64,000 nt of DNA. Origin: Kitasatospora sp. NBC_00458. GTDB lineage: Bacteria > Actinomycetota > Actinomycetes > Streptomycetales > Streptomycetaceae. A model generated the notes under the pieces. That model ran no database searches. It saw only the letters and a list, made by a program, of their open reading frames with translations, and had not been told where the DNA came from. Of the stretch, positions 24,572-36,932 are shown one piece after another (positions within the stretch are counted from its first letter, which is position 1; each line of letters opens with the position of its first letter). The stretch spans positions 1,860,001-1,924,000 of the forward strand of contig NZ_CP107904.1 in NCBI RefSeq assembly GCF_036013975.1, written 5' to 3'. The position numbers and the translations under genes are program-made.

Positions 24572-25129
24572 TCAGCCTACACCGAGCAAGGCTAGCAGTT
24601 CGGTCGCCACCTGCTCGACGGAGGTGTTCACCAGGGTCGAGTCGAACTCCGGCTCGGCCGCCAGCTCCACCTTCGCCGCCTCCAGCCGCTTCTCGATCAC
24701 GTCCTGCGGCTCGGTGCCCCGGCCGGTGAGCCGGCGCACCAGCTCGTCCCAGCTCGGCGGAGCCAGGAAGACCAGCTGCGCCTCCGGCATGGACTCCCGC
24801 ACCTGCCGGGCGCCCTGCAGGTCGATCTCCAACAGCACGGGCTCGCCGCGCTCCAGCTTCTCCAGAACCGCCGAACGCGGGGTGCCGTAGCGGTTGCCCG
24901 CGAACACGGCCCACTCCAGCAGCTCGCCGTTGGCGATCAGCTTGTCGAACTCGTCGTTGTCGACGAAGTGGTACTGGACCCCGTTCTGCTCGCCCGGCCT
25001 CGGGTGGCGGGTCGTCGCCGACACCGAGAGCCAGACCTCGGGGTGCTGCTTCCTCATATGAGCGACGACCGTGCTCTTGCCGACCCCCGAGGGGCCGGAG
25101 AGCACGGTCAGCCGCGGACGCTCACTCAT
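24572..25129 (-). CDS. gmk: Guanylate kinase
   Basis: The 185-residue enzyme phosphorylates GMP to GDP. It has the P-loop GPSGVGKS (11-18), [19 protein letters not shown] for GMP binding, and [16 protein letters not shown] 25129 gives the normal N-terminus; the frame continues upstream without homology or a ribosome-binding site. It lies between sIHF and rpoZ, separated from sIHF by 48 bases. Together with rpoZ it links guanine nucleotide supply to transcription. Confidence 0.94.
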   Translation of the reverse strand: MSERPRLTVLSGPSGVGKSTVVAHMRKQHPEVWLSVSATTRHPRPGEQNGVQYHFVDNDEFDKLIANGELLEWAVFAGNRYGTPRSAVLEKLERGEPVLLEIDLQGARQVRESMPEAQLVFLAPPSWDELVRRLTGRGTEPQDVIEKRLEAAKVELAAEPEFDSTLVNTSVEQVATELLALLGVG

Positions 25130-25177
25130 GCACCGATTATCCCGGATCGCGGACGATCCCGGGACCACGGGGCACGG

Positions 25178-25504
25178 TCAGGCGGCACCGCCGCCGAACT
25201 CCCGCTCCAGGGAGGCGATCTGGTTGGTGCCGAGACCACGGACACGCCGGCTCTCGCTGATTCCGAGCCGCTCCATGATCTGCTTGGCCCGGACCTTGCC
25301 GACGCCCGGGAGGGACTCCAGCAGGGCGGAGACCTTCATCTTGCCGATCACGTCGTTGTCGGCCTTGCCGGCCTTGATCACCTCGTGCAGCGAGGCGCCG
25401 GAGTGCTTGAGCCGGTTCTTCACCTCGGCGCGCTCCCGGCGAGCCTCGGCGGCCTTGGCGAGCGCGGCGGTGCGCTGTTCAGGGGTAAGGGGCGGAAGAG
25501 CCAC
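25178..25504 (-). CDS. Actinobacterial integration host factor (sIHF)
   Basis: The 108-residue nucleoid protein is nearly invariant among streptomycetes, with ERAEVKNRLKHSGASLHEVI and a helix-turn-helix-type segment SLPGVGKVRAKQIMERLGIS. sIHF binds DNA without clear sequence preference, bends it and affects sporulation and antibiotic production. The GTG at 25504 is chosen: GAGGTG lies seven bases upstream and the product starts VALPPLTPEQ as in known homologues. The frame stays open further upstream. It precedes gmk and follows the pyrimidine operon terminator. Confidence 0.93.
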   Translation of the reverse strand: MALPPLTPEQRTAALAKAAEARRERAEVKNRLKHSGASLHEVIKAGKADNDVIGKMKVSALLESLPGVGKVRAKQIMERLGISESRRVRGLGTNQIASLEREFGGGAA

Positions 25505-25896
25505 GCCGTTCACCTCAGGTGTGGATGGAAGGGATTGAACTATGACTGGTTTGGTTCCCAGGACACCGGCCACAGGGCGAACTCGCCGCCCCTGACCTGC
25601 GAGAGCAACGAGATTCGCGGCTCTTCGATGACCTATCGCCGGACACTACCCGGATTGCGGCGCCGCGTCAGGAAAAGAACACGAAAAGTCCTGGTCAGCC
25701 AAGGCCGACCAGGACTTTCCCGGGCAAAATGACCGCGATTGCGGACCTTTGGCGCCCCCGATGTGACGGCGCTCACGTCAAGCCCCGGGACACCGCGCCA
25801 CCCCGCCGCGCCGCCGGTGCCCGCCCACCGGCCCCCGGACCGGCGCCCAGGGGGCCGAGGGGGCGCCCGGGGCGGCGGATCACGCCGCCCCGCCCG
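25505..25896. other. Intergenic: pyr operon terminator and sIHF leader
   Basis: This 392-base gap contains the pyr operon hairpin (25685-25718) and the promoter/leader of the sIHF gene, which is less G+C-rich than its surroundings at 25530-25760. No ORF is supported in it, and I could not fix clear -35/-10 hexamers. Confidence 0.6.
25685..25718 (-). terminator. Terminator of the pyrimidine operon
   Basis: AAAGTCCTGGTC and GACCAGGACTTT form a perfect 12-bp stem with a 10-base loop that can itself pair GCC with GGC. On the minus strand a T-rich stretch (TTTTCGTGTTCTTTTCC) follows. It lies about 180 bases after the pyrF stop. Confidence 0.8.
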
Positions 25897-26730
25897 CTAC
25901 TTCACCGCGTCCGCGTACTCCTGGACGAACCGGTCGGCCGCCGCCCGCAGCGCGTCCACCGAGGGGCCGTGCTTCAGCACGTCGCGGCTGACGCTCGGCA
26001 CCACGTTGCGCACCGAGTCGCCGAAGACCCGCGGCAGGTCCGCCATGGTCGCGCCCTGGGCGCCGATCCCGGGGGCCAGCAGCGGGCCGTTGATCGCCAG
26101 GTCGACCCCGGCGTCGGCCAGCGTCGCGCCGACCACCGCGCCGAAGGAGCCGAGCGGCTCGGCGCCGGCGTTCTCGGCGGCCAGCTGCCGCAGCACCGAG
26201 GCGGCCACCGGGAGGCCGTCCGCGCCGACCGCGCGCTGCACCTCGGCGCCCTCCGGGTTGGAGGTGAGGGCGAGCGCGAAGACGCCAGCGCCGTTGGCGG
26301 TGGCGAGGTCCAGGGCCGGCCGCAGCGAGCCGAAGCCCAGGTAGGGGCTGACGGTCACGGCGTCCGAGAAGAGCGGGCTGCCGGGCGCCAGGAAGGCCTC
26401 CGCGTAGGCGGCCATGGTGGAGCCGATGTCGCCGCGCTTGGCGTCCATCAGGACCAGTGCGCCGGCCGCCCGGGCCTCCTCGACGGACTTCTCCAGGACG
26501 GCGACGCCCCGGGAGCCGAAGCGCTCGAAGAACGCGGCCTGCGGCTTGAGCACGGCCACCCGGCCGGCCAGCGCCTCGACCACGGTGCGGCTGAAGGTCT
26601 CCAGGCCCGCGACCGAGTCCTCCAGGCCCCAGGCGGCCAGCAGGGAGGCGTGCGGGTCGATGCCGACGCAGAGCTGGCCGCGGGTGTCGAGGGCGTGGCG
26701 CAGGCGGGCGCCGAAGGGGGCGAGGGTCAT
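25897..26730 (-). CDS. pyrF: Orotidine-5'-phosphate decarboxylase
   Basis: The 277-residue enzyme decarboxylates OMP to UMP, the last step of UMP synthesis. The active-site motif LMDAKRGDIGST (95-105) contains the D-K-D charged network. Its length and the FFERFGSRG segment match the longer (type 2) bacterial/mycobacterial OMP decarboxylases. It is the last gene of the pyr operon, 30 bases after pyrD, and a terminator follows. Confidence 0.95.
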   Translation of the reverse strand: MTLAPFGARLRHALDTRGQLCVGIDPHASLLAAWGLEDSVAGLETFSRTVVEALAGRVAVLKPQAAFFERFGSRGVAVLEKSVEEARAAGALVLMDAKRGDIGSTMAAYAEAFLAPGSPLFSDAVTVSPYLGFGSLRPALDLATANGAGVFALALTSNPEGAEVQRAVGADGLPVAASVLRQLAAENAGAEPLGSFGAVVGATLADAGVDLAINGPLLAPGIGAQGATMADLPRVFGDSVRNVVPSVSRDVLKHGPSVDALRAAADRFVQEYADAVK

Positions 26731-26760
26731 GACGTCCTTCCGGGGAGCGTGGGGGGGTGT

Positions 26761-27873
26761 TCAGGCGGCCTTGGGCGCGTCGACCGCGCTGCCGACGGCG
26801 GCGGCGAGGTTGCGGAAGCCGCCGGCCCGTACGCGGGCGGAGAGGCCCTTGTGGATGCGGCGGCACCAGAACGGGCCCTCGTAGATGAAGGCGCTGTAGC
26901 CCTGGACCAGGTCGGCGCCGTGGACGATCCGCTGCCAGGCGTCCTCGGCGGTCTCGATGCCGCCGACCGAGACCAGCACGAGCCGGCCCCCGGTGCGGGT
27001 GCGCAGCCGCTGGAGGACCTCCAGCGCGCGGTCCTTGAGGGGGGCGCCGGAGAGGCCGCCCATGCCGATCTCCTCGACCCGGGCGGCGGGGGTCCGCAGG
27101 CCCTCGCGGCCGATCGTGGTGTTGGTGGCGATGATGCCGTCCAGGCCAAGCTCCAGGGCAAGGTCGGCGACGGCGTCGACGTCCTCGTCGGCCAGGTCGG
27201 GGGCGATCTTGACCAGCAGCGGGACGCGGTGCGGGGTGGTCCGGTCGGCGGCCTCGCGGACGGCGCCGAGCAGCGGGCCGAGGTGGGAGACGGCCTGGAG
27301 GTTGCGCAGCCCGGGGGTGTTCGGCGAGCTGACGTTGACCACCAGGTAGTCCGCGTAGCGGGCGAGGCGCTCGGTGGACTTCACGTAGTCCGCGATCGCG
27401 TCGGCCTCCTCGACGACCTTGGTCTTGCCGATGTTGACGCCGACGACCGGGGTCGAGGTGGTGTGCGGGCGGGTGGCGAGGCGGGCGGCGACCCGGGCCG
27501 AGCCCTGGTTGTTGAAGCCCATCCGGTTGATCAGGGCGCGGTCCTCGACGAGCCGGAAGAGCCGCGGCGTCGGGTTGCCGGGCTGGGCCTCGCCGGTGAC
27601 GGTGCCGATCTCGACGTAGTCGAAGCCGAGCATCGACAGGCCGTCGATCCCGACGCCGTTCTTGTCGAAGCCGGCCGCGAGGCCGAACGGGCCGGGCAGG
27701 TCGAGGCCGAGCGCGCCCGTGTGGAGCGCGCGGTCGCGCGGGGCCAGCACCCGCCGGACCAGGATCCGCAGGCCGGGCACCGAGGAGGCCAGCCGGATCC
27801 AGAAGAAGGCCAGGTGGTGGGCCTTCTCCGGGTCCATCTTCTTGAAGACGAGGTCGAACAGCAGCTTGTACAC
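26761..27873 (-). CDS. pyrD: Dihydroorotate dehydrogenase (quinone), class 2
   Basis: The 370-residue flavoprotein oxidises dihydroorotate to orotate and passes electrons to menaquinone at the membrane. The N-terminal helix extension ([19 protein letters not shown]) defines class 2. [11 protein letters not shown], the catalytic serine loop [17 protein letters not shown] and [11 protein letters not shown] bind FMN and substrate. GTG 27873 is chosen because GGGAGGA lies four bases before it; an ATG at 27906 lacks such a site. It sits between carB and pyrF. Confidence 0.94.
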   Translation of the reverse strand: MYKLLFDLVFKKMDPEKAHHLAFFWIRLASSVPGLRILVRRVLAPRDRALHTGALGLDLPGPFGLAAGFDKNGVGIDGLSMLGFDYVEIGTVTGEAQPGNPTPRLFRLVEDRALINRMGFNNQGSARVAARLATRPHTTSTPVVGVNIGKTKVVEEADAIADYVKSTERLARYADYLVVNVSSPNTPGLRNLQAVSHLGPLLGAVREAADRTTPHRVPLLVKIAPDLADEDVDAVADLALELGLDGIIATNTTIGREGLRTPAARVEEIGMGGLSGAPLKDRALEVLQRLRTRTGGRLVLVSVGGIETAEDAWQRIVHGADLVQGYSAFIYEGPFWCRRIHKGLSARVRAGGFRNLAAAVGSAVDAPKAA

Positions 27874-27939
27874 AAAGTCCTCCCAGGGCATGGAAGTGGG
27901 GGGCACCCGGCGGTACTGGTGCCCCCCACTGCGGTGGTG

Positions 27940-31243
<3,304 letters not shown>

Positions 31244-31251
<8 letters not shown>

Positions 31252-32401
31252 GCTGGCCCTCCATGAGCTTCACGAAGCGGTCGAACAGGTAGGCGGCGTC
31301 GTGCGGACCCGCGGCCGCTTCGGGGTGGTACTGCACGCTGAAGGCGGGGACGTCGAGCGCCTGGAGGCCCTCGACCACGTCGTCGTTGAGGCAGACGTGG
31401 GAGACCTCGACGCGCCCGAACGGCGTGTCGCTCACCTTGTCCAGCGGTGCGTTCACGGCGAAGCCGTGGTTGTGCGCGGTCACCTCGACCTTGCCGGTGG
31501 TGCGGTCCTGGACCGGCTGGTTGATGCCGCGGTGGCCGTACTTGAGCTTGTACGTGCCGAAGCCCAGCGCGCGGCCGAGGATCTGGTTGCCGAAGCAGAT
31601 CCCGAAGAACGGGGTCCTCCGCTCCAGCACGCCCTGCGCGACGGCGACCTGGTGGTCGGCGGTGGCCGGGTCGCCCGGGCCGTTGGAGAAGAACACGCCG
31701 TCGGGGTTCACGGCGTAGACGTCCTCGATGGTGGAGTTCGCCGGCAGCACGTGCACCTCGATGCCGCGCTCGGCCATCCGCTGCGGGGTCATCGCCTTGA
31801 TGCCGAGGTCCAGCGCGGCGACGGTGAAGCGCTTCTCACCGATCGCGGGCACCACGTACGCCTCGGTGGCGGCGACCTCGGCGCACAGGTCGGCGCCCTT
31901 CATCTCGGGCGAGGACTGCACCCGGGCGAGCAGCTCGGCCTGGTCGGCCAGCGCCCCGCCGGAGAAGATCCCGCAGCGCATCGCGCCGCGCTCGCGGAGG
32001 TGGCGGGTGAGCGCCCGGGTGTCGATGCCGCTGATGCCGACGACGCCCTGCTTGGCGAGCTCCTCGTCGAGGGGGCGGCGCGAGCGCCAGTTGGACGCGA
32101 CGCGGGCGGGGTCGCGGACGACGTAGCCGGCGACCCAGATCCGCCCGGACTCGTCGTCCTCGTCGTTCCAGCCGGTGTTGCCGATCTGCGGCGCGGTCAT
32201 CACGACCACCTGGCGGTGGTAGGACGGGTCGGTGAGGGTCTCCTGGTAGCCGGACATGCCGGTGTTGAAGACCGCCTCGCCGAAGGTCTCGCCGGTCGCG
32301 CCGTAGGCCTCGCCGCGGAAGGTCCGGCCGTCCTCCAGGACGAGCACGGCGGGGGTGCGCTCCCGCCGTTGGCGCTGCGTGGTGGGGGCAGGTGCGGTCA
32401 T
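31244..32401 (-). CDS. carA: Carbamoyl-phosphate synthase small subunit
   Basis: The 385-residue glutaminase subunit feeds ammonia to CarB. The N-terminal half is the CPSase-specific domain ([31 protein letters not shown]). The C-terminal half is a class I glutamine amidotransferase with triad C269 (FFGICFGNQ), H359 and E361 (QYHPEA). Its ATG overlaps the stop of the membrane-protein gene (ATGA), continuing the chain of coupled genes from pyrB to carB. Confidence 0.96.
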
Positions 32402-32964
32402 TGCGCGGCCTCTTCCGTCTTCGTGGTCGTACGTGTTGCGAGTAGAGCGATCGCCTCGACCCAGGCGGCGTGCTCGTCGGGGTGGTCGAGCCGGAACCCG
32501 GAGTCCAGCTCCGTCCCCTCGTGCGTCCAGCTGACGACGAGGATTCCGGACGGGACGACCTTGCCGGCTATCCCGGAGTCCGTGCGGGCACCGGTGAGGT
32601 GCTCGGCGGGGATCCAGAAGTCGACGTCGCCGGGGCGCTGCACCAGCAGGCCGTTCGCGCCGAGGGTCAGGTCGGCACGGCTGCGGGTGCCCAGGCCGTG
32701 CGCGACGACCCGGTCGAGCCAGTTCCCGGCGGTGGTGCTGCCGTGGTACCGGCCGCCGGTCTCCAGGATGGTCCGGCCGGCGCGCTCCGGCACGGCGGGC
32801 AGCGGCGGGATCCCGGACTGGAGGGTGCGGCGCCAGTTCCAGCCCTGCCGCATCAGCCAGTACACCAGGCCGATCACCAGCAGCAGGCCGATCGCCCAGC
32901 CGATGTAGCCCGGCCAGTCGGTCACCCTGGCCTGCTCCTGGGCGAGCAGTGCGGGGGTGGTCAC
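32398..32964 (-). CDS. Membrane-anchored PH-like protein in the pyr operon
   Basis: The 188-residue protein has one membrane segment (about 18-38: [20 protein letters not shown]) and a cytoplasmic domain of about 130 residues with a beta-rich, PH-like look ([39 protein letters not shown]). It lies between pyrC and carA and overlaps both by four bases, so it is translated in step with the pathway enzymes. A gene of this type stands at the same place in other actinobacterial pyr operons. It has no catalytic motif; tethering or regulation is only a guess. Confidence 0.75.
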   Translation of the reverse strand: MTTPALLAQEQARVTDWPGYIGWAIGLLLVIGLVYWLMRQGWNWRRTLQSGIPPLPAVPERAGRTILETGGRYHGSTTAGNWLDRVVAHGLGTRSRADLTLGANGLLVQRPGDVDFWIPAEHLTGARTDSGIAGKVVPSGILVVSWTHEGTELDSGFRLDHPDEHAAWVEAIALLATRTTTKTEEAAQ

Positions 32965-34265
32965 GCGAGCCCGCCCTGCTCGACGAGCTCGCCGGCCAGC
33001 ACGGTCGCGGTGCCGCGCAGGAACGTGGCGTGCACCCGTCCGGGCAGGTCGAGGCCCCGGTAGGGGGTGTTCCGGGAGCGCGTGGCGAAGCTGTCGGGGT
33101 TCACGGCACCACGGTACGCGGGATCGAACAGCACCAGGTTGGCCGGCTCACCCACCGAGATCGGCCGGCCGTGTCCGGCGAGGCGGCCGATCCGGGCCGG
33201 GCGGTGCGACATCCGGTCGGCGACGCCCTCCCAGTTCAGCAGGCCGGTCTCGACCATCGTCTGCTGGACGACCGACAGCGCGGTCTCCAGGCCGACCATG
33301 CCCATCGCGGCCACGGCCCACTCGCAGTCCTTGTCCTCGGCCGGGTGCGGCGCGTGGTCGGTCGCGACGGCGTCGATGGTGCCGTCGGCGAGCGCCTTGC
33401 GCAGCGCCTGGACGTCCTCGGCGGTGCGCAGCGGCGGGTTGACCTTGTACACCGGGTCGTAGGAGCGGACCAGCTCGTCGGTGAGCAGCAGGTGGTGCGG
33501 GGTGACCTCGGCGGTGACGTCCCAGCCCTTGGCCTTGGCCCAGCGGATGATCTCGACCGAGCCGGCGGTGGAGACGTGGCAGACGTGCAGGCGGGAGCCG
33601 ACGTGCGCGGCGAGCAGCACGTCGCGGGCGATGATCGCCTCCTCGGCCACGGCGGGCCAGCCGCCGAGGCCGAGCTCGCCGGAGACCTGGCCCTCGTTCA
33701 TCTGGGCGCCCTCGGTGAGGCGCGGCTCCTGGGCGTGCTGGGCGACGACGCCGTCGAAGGCCTTCACGTACTCCAGGGCGCGGCGCATGATCACCGCGTC
33801 GTCGACGCACTTGCCGTCGTCGGAGAAGACCCGGACGCCGGCGGCGGAGTCGTGCATGGCGCCGAGCTCGGCGAGCTTCTTGCCCTCCAGGCCGACGGTG
33901 ACGGCGCCGACCGGCTGCACGTCGCAGTAGCCGGACTCCTGGCCGAGCCGCCAGACCTGCTCGACCACGCCGGCGGTGTCGGCCACCGGGAAGGTGTTGG
34001 CCATGGCGTGGACGGCGGTGAAGCCGCCCTTGGCGGCGGCCTGGGTGCCGGTGAGGACGGTCTCGGCGTCCTCGCGGCCGGGCTCGCGCAGGTGGGTGTG
34101 CAGGTCGACCAGGCCGGGCAGGACGATCAGCCCGCGGGCGTCGATCTCGATGTCGGCCGTGGCGTCCAGGCCGGTGCCGATCGCCTGGACGACGCCGTCG
34201 GCGATGTGGAGGTCCTGCGGGGCACCGCCGAGGATCTGGGCGTTGCGGATCAGGTAGGTGGTCAC
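32961..34265 (-). CDS. pyrC: Dihydroorotase
   Basis: The 434-residue zinc amidohydrolase cyclises carbamoyl aspartate to dihydroorotate. The metal site starts with H56 and H58 in [13 protein letters not shown]. Further ligands are in HAQEPRL and [10 protein letters not shown] (His) and ATDHAPH (Asp). Length and motifs fit the type I dihydroorotases of Gram-positives. Its start overlaps the pyrB stop, and its stop overlaps the membrane-protein ATG, each by four bases. Confidence 0.96.
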   Translation of the reverse strand: MTTYLIRNAQILGGAPQDLHIADGVVQAIGTGLDATADIEIDARGLIVLPGLVDLHTHLREPGREDAETVLTGTQAAAKGGFTAVHAMANTFPVADTAGVVEQVWRLGQESGYCDVQPVGAVTVGLEGKKLAELGAMHDSAAGVRVFSDDGKCVDDAVIMRRALEYVKAFDGVVAQHAQEPRLTEGAQMNEGQVSGELGLGGWPAVAEEAIIARDVLLAAHVGSRLHVCHVSTAGSVEIIRWAKAKGWDVTAEVTPHHLLLTDELVRSYDPVYKVNPPLRTAEDVQALRKALADGTIDAVATDHAPHPAEDKDCEWAVAAMGMVGLETALSVVQQTMVETGLLNWEGVADRMSHRPARIGRLAGHGRPISVGEPANLVLFDPAYRGAVNPDSFATRSRNTPYRGLDLPGRVHATFLRGTATVLAGELVEQGGLA

Positions 34266-35239
34266 TGAGCAGTCTCCACGGAGTCGGTGCGGGGGGCGTC
34301 GTTGAGGGTGGCTCCGCCGAGCAGCAGGTAGAGCACGGCCATCCGGATGGAGACTCCGTTGGCGACCTGCTCGACGACGGTGCAGCGCGGTGAGTCGGCG
34401 ACCTCGGCGGTGATCTCCATGCCGCGGACCATCGGGCCGGGGTGCATGACGATCGCGTGCTCGGGCAGCTGGGCCATCCGGGCGGCGTTGAGGCCGTAGC
34501 GGCGGCTGTACTCGCGCTCGGTCGGGAAGAAGGCGGCGTTCATCCGCTCGCGCTGCACGCGGAGCATCATCACCGCGTCCGACTTGGGGAGCACCCTCTC
34601 CAGGTCGTAGCTGACGTCGCAGGGCCAGTTCTCGATGCCGATGGGCAGCAGCGTCGGCGGGGCGACGAAGGTGACGTGGGCGCCGAGGGTGGTCAGCAGG
34701 TGGACGTTGGAGCGGGCGACCCGGCTGTGCAGGATGTCGCCGACGATGGTCACCCGGCGGCCCGCGAGGTCGTTGCCGTGGCCCGGGTTGAGGTGTCGGC
34801 GCATCGTGAACGCGTCGAGCAGGGCCTGGGTGGGGTGCTCGTGGGTGCCGTCGCCGGCGTTGATGACGCTGCCGTGCAGCCAGTCGGACTGGGCGAGGCG
34901 GGCCGGCGCGCCGGAGGCGTGGTGCCGGATGACGACCGCGTCGGCGCCCATGGCCTGCAGGGTGAGCGCGGTGTCCTTGAGGCTCTCGCCCTTGGAGACG
35001 GAGGAGCCCTTGGCGGAGAAGTTGATGACGTCGGCGGAGAGCCGCTTCTCGGCGGCCTCGAAGGAGGTCTTGGTGCGGGTCGAGTCCTCGAAGAAGAGGT
35101 TGACGACCGTCCGGCCGCGGAGCGTGGGCAGCTTCTTCACGGCCCGTCCGGAGAGCTGGGCGAGCTCCTCGGCGGTGTCCAGGATGAGCAGCGCGTCGTC
35201 GCGGGTGAGGTCGGCGGCGGAGACGAGGTGGCGCTTCAC
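34262..35239 (-). CDS. pyrB: Aspartate carbamoyltransferase catalytic subunit
   Basis: The 325-residue enzyme joins carbamoyl phosphate and aspartate. The carbamoyl-phosphate loop is [11 protein letters not shown] (51-61); [12 protein letters not shown] and the aspartate-binding HPGPMVRG follow. No pyrI regulatory subunit is present, as in other actinobacteria. It begins five bases after the pyrR stop and overlaps pyrC by four bases. Confidence 0.96.
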   Translation of the reverse strand: MKRHLVSAADLTRDDALLILDTAEELAQLSGRAVKKLPTLRGRTVVNLFFEDSTRTKTSFEAAEKRLSADVINFSAKGSSVSKGESLKDTALTLQAMGADAVVIRHHASGAPARLAQSDWLHGSVINAGDGTHEHPTQALLDAFTMRRHLNPGHGNDLAGRRVTIVGDILHSRVARSNVHLLTTLGAHVTFVAPPTLLPIGIENWPCDVSYDLERVLPKSDAVMMLRVQRERMNAAFFPTEREYSRRYGLNAARMAQLPEHAIVMHPGPMVRGMEITAEVADSPRCTVVEQVANGVSIRMAVLYLLLGGATLNDAPRTDSVETAQ

Positions 35240-35244
35240 GCGGG

Positions 35245-35868
35245 TTACTCCGGGAGGTGCGGTTCGGACGGCCGGGCGGCCAGGGCCTGCGAGGAGCGGG
35301 CCGCGAAGTCGCGGTCCCCGACCAGGACGGCGTCCACGCCGTCGCGGTCGGCGAGCCGGACCTGGACGGCCTCGCGCAGCGAGGTGGGCAGGTTCTTGCC
35401 CACGTAGTCGGCGCGGATCGGCAGCTCGCGGTGGCCCCGGTCGACCAGGACGGCGAGCTGGACGGCGCGCGGCCGGCCGATGTCGTTCAGCGCGTCGAGC
35501 GCGGCCCGGATGGTGCGGCCGGAGAAGAGCACGTCGTCGACGAGGATGACGAGCTTGCCGTCGATGCCGCCGGGCGGGATCTCGGTGTGCTCCAGGGCGC
35601 GGGCGGGCTTCAGGCGCAGGTCGTCCCGGTACATGGTGATGTCCAGGGTGCCGAGCGGGATCTCGCTGCCGGTGATCTGGGCCAGCCGGGCGTGCAGGCG
35701 CTTGGCCAGGTGGACGCCGCGGGTGTGGATGCCGAGCAGCACGACGTCCTCGGCGCCCTTGGCGCGTTCGACGATCTCGTGCGCTATCCGGGTGACGACC
35801 CGGGCGATGTCCGTGCCGTCCAGCACCTGGTGCGGCGGTCGCGGAGCGGTCTCGTGGTGTGCGGTCAT
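35245..35868 (-). CDS. pyrR: PyrR, pyr operon regulator / uracil phosphoribosyltransferase
   Basis: The 207-residue protein has the PRPP-binding motif [14 protein letters not shown] (107-120) and the phosphoribosyltransferase fold typical of PyrR. UMP-bound PyrR binds an RNA loop in the pyr leader and lowers expression. Such a loop is present just upstream (35888-35905) and would hide the AAGGAGG at 35880-35886, eleven bases before ATG 35868. It is the first gene of the operon and diverges from bldD. Confidence 0.95.
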   Translation of the reverse strand: MTAHHETAPRPPHQVLDGTDIARVVTRIAHEIVERAKGAEDVVLLGIHTRGVHLAKRLHARLAQITGSEIPLGTLDITMYRDDLRLKPARALEHTEIPPGGIDGKLVILVDDVLFSGRTIRAALDALNDIGRPRAVQLAVLVDRGHRELPIRADYVGKNLPTSLREAVQVRLADRDGVDAVLVGDRDFAARSSQALAARPSEPHLPE

Positions 35869-35887
35869 GCCGAAGCGGACCTCCTTC

Positions 35888-35905
35888 CCCGCCTCACGGG
35901 ACGGG
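35888..35905 (-). promoter_or_regulatory. PyrR-binding RNA loop
   Basis: On the minus strand the RNA reads CCCGUCCCGUGAGGCGGG. Its loop UCCCGUGAGGC fits the PyrR consensus UCCNGNGAGGY fully, on a CCCG/CGGG stem. The pyrR ribosome-binding site AAGGAGG (35880-35886) follows directly, so control is probably at translation initiation, as described in mycobacteria. There is no room for a B. subtilis-style antiterminator. Confidence 0.8.
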
Positions 35906-36065
35906 TCTTAAAGGATGTCGGGAAGGCCTCCGCCGACGCGGCGTTGGCTCAGGTCATCGTATCAGCGCGGCCACCGGCAAACCGACGGCCATCGTTCCGC
36001 TTCCCCCGGTTCACGCACCGGACGCACGGCTGATGCGGGCCATTCGCACGACTGCCCCATTCGGC

Positions 36066-36108
36066 TTGACGCAACTACCTCACTCTACGTAACCTCACAG
36101 TGAGTTAC
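36066..36108 (+). promoter_or_regulatory. bldD promoter with BldD-type operator
   Basis: TTGACG (36066-36071) and TAACCT (36090-36095) are 18 bases apart. The dyad GTAACCTCACAGTGAGTTAC (36089-36108) overlaps the -10 and start region; its core CTCAC-A-GTGAG fits BldD half-sites (AGTGA/TCACC). BldD is known to repress its own gene. Confidence 0.65.
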
Positions 36109-36196
36109 GAGACGGACGTCGAACCCACCGGTAACGGCGTCGGCAATCGCCCGTGACCCACCACTGAACGCGAAGCAATCTCGTCCGGGGAGATCA

Positions 36197-36700
36197 ATGT
36201 CCAGCGACTACGCGAAGCAGCTCGGAGGCAAGCTCCGAGCCATCCGCACACAGCAGGGTCTCTCCCTGCACGGTGTCGAGGAGAAGTCCCAGGGGCGCTG
36301 GAAGGCAGTCGTCGTCGGCTCTTACGAGCGCGGCGACCGTGCGGTCACCGTGCAGCGGCTGGCCGAACTGGCGGAGTTCTACGGGGTCCCGGTCCAGGAG
36401 CTGCTGCCGGGCGGGACGCCCGGCGGTGCGGCCGAGCCCCCGCCGCGCCTGGTGCTCGACCTGGAGAGACTGACCCAGGTGCCGTCCGAGAAGGCCGGTC
36501 CGCTGCAGCGCTACGCGGCGACCATCCAGAGCCAGCGCGGCGACTACAACGGCAAGGTGCTGTCGATCCGCCAGGACGATCTGCGCACGCTGGCCGTGAT
36601 CTACGACCAGTCGCCGTCGATCCTCACCGAGCAGCTGATCTCCTGGGGTGTGCTCAACCCCGACGCGCGCCGTGCGGTGCGCGAGGAGGAGGCGGGCTGA
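36197..36700 (+). CDS. bldD: Developmental regulator BldD
   Basis: The 167-residue master repressor keeps streptomycetes in vegetative growth. The N-terminal HTH domain (about 8-70) includes GLSLHGVEEKSQGRWKAVVV and the XRE-type recognition helix. The C-terminal domain carries the cyclic-di-GMP signature R114-G-D116...R125-Q-D-D128 (QRGDYNGKVLSIRQDD), which drives dimerisation on DNA. GGGGAG lies before ATG 36197. It is divergent from the pyrimidine operon, as in other streptomycetes. Confidence 0.96.
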   Translation: MSSDYAKQLGGKLRAIRTQQGLSLHGVEEKSQGRWKAVVVGSYERGDRAVTVQRLAELAEFYGVPVQELLPGGTPGGAAEPPPRLVLDLERLTQVPSEKAGPLQRYAATIQSQRGDYNGKVLSIRQDDLRTLAVIYDQSPSILTEQLISWGVLNPDARRAVREEEAG

Positions 36701-36781
36701 GGCTGGCTCCGCACCGGTCCCCCCACCGGGGACAGGAAGTACCCGAAGCGGTTTCCGGGGCAGTACCCAGCAGAAACGTCA

Positions 36782-36813
36782 CGGCGCGGTTCCCCTCCAG
36801 GGGGGCCGCGCCG
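36782..36813. terminator. Terminator between bldD and a convergent gene
   Basis: A 14-bp stem including two G-U pairs (36782-36795 with 36800-36813) and a TCCA loop lies 82 bases after bldD. It also lies 119 bases after the convergent hypothetical gene. Confidence 0.65.
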
Positions 36814-36932
36814 CGGCGTGCCCCCGTACGCCCCGGCCGCGCCCCGCGCCCGTCGGCGCCCTCCCCCGGGCGCCGTCCCGCCCCGGACACCGTCCCATCC
36901 CGGGCACCGTCCCATCCCGGGCGGCGGACCGC

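Larger units (their letters stand above)
35869..36196. other. Divergent pyrR-bldD control region
   Basis: This 328-base gap holds the PyrR RNA loop and pyr promoter on one side and the bldD promoter with its dyad on the other. No ORF is supported. A TACGAT hexamer on the minus strand near 35960 could be the pyr -10 element, but no matching -35 is clear. Confidence 0.6.
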
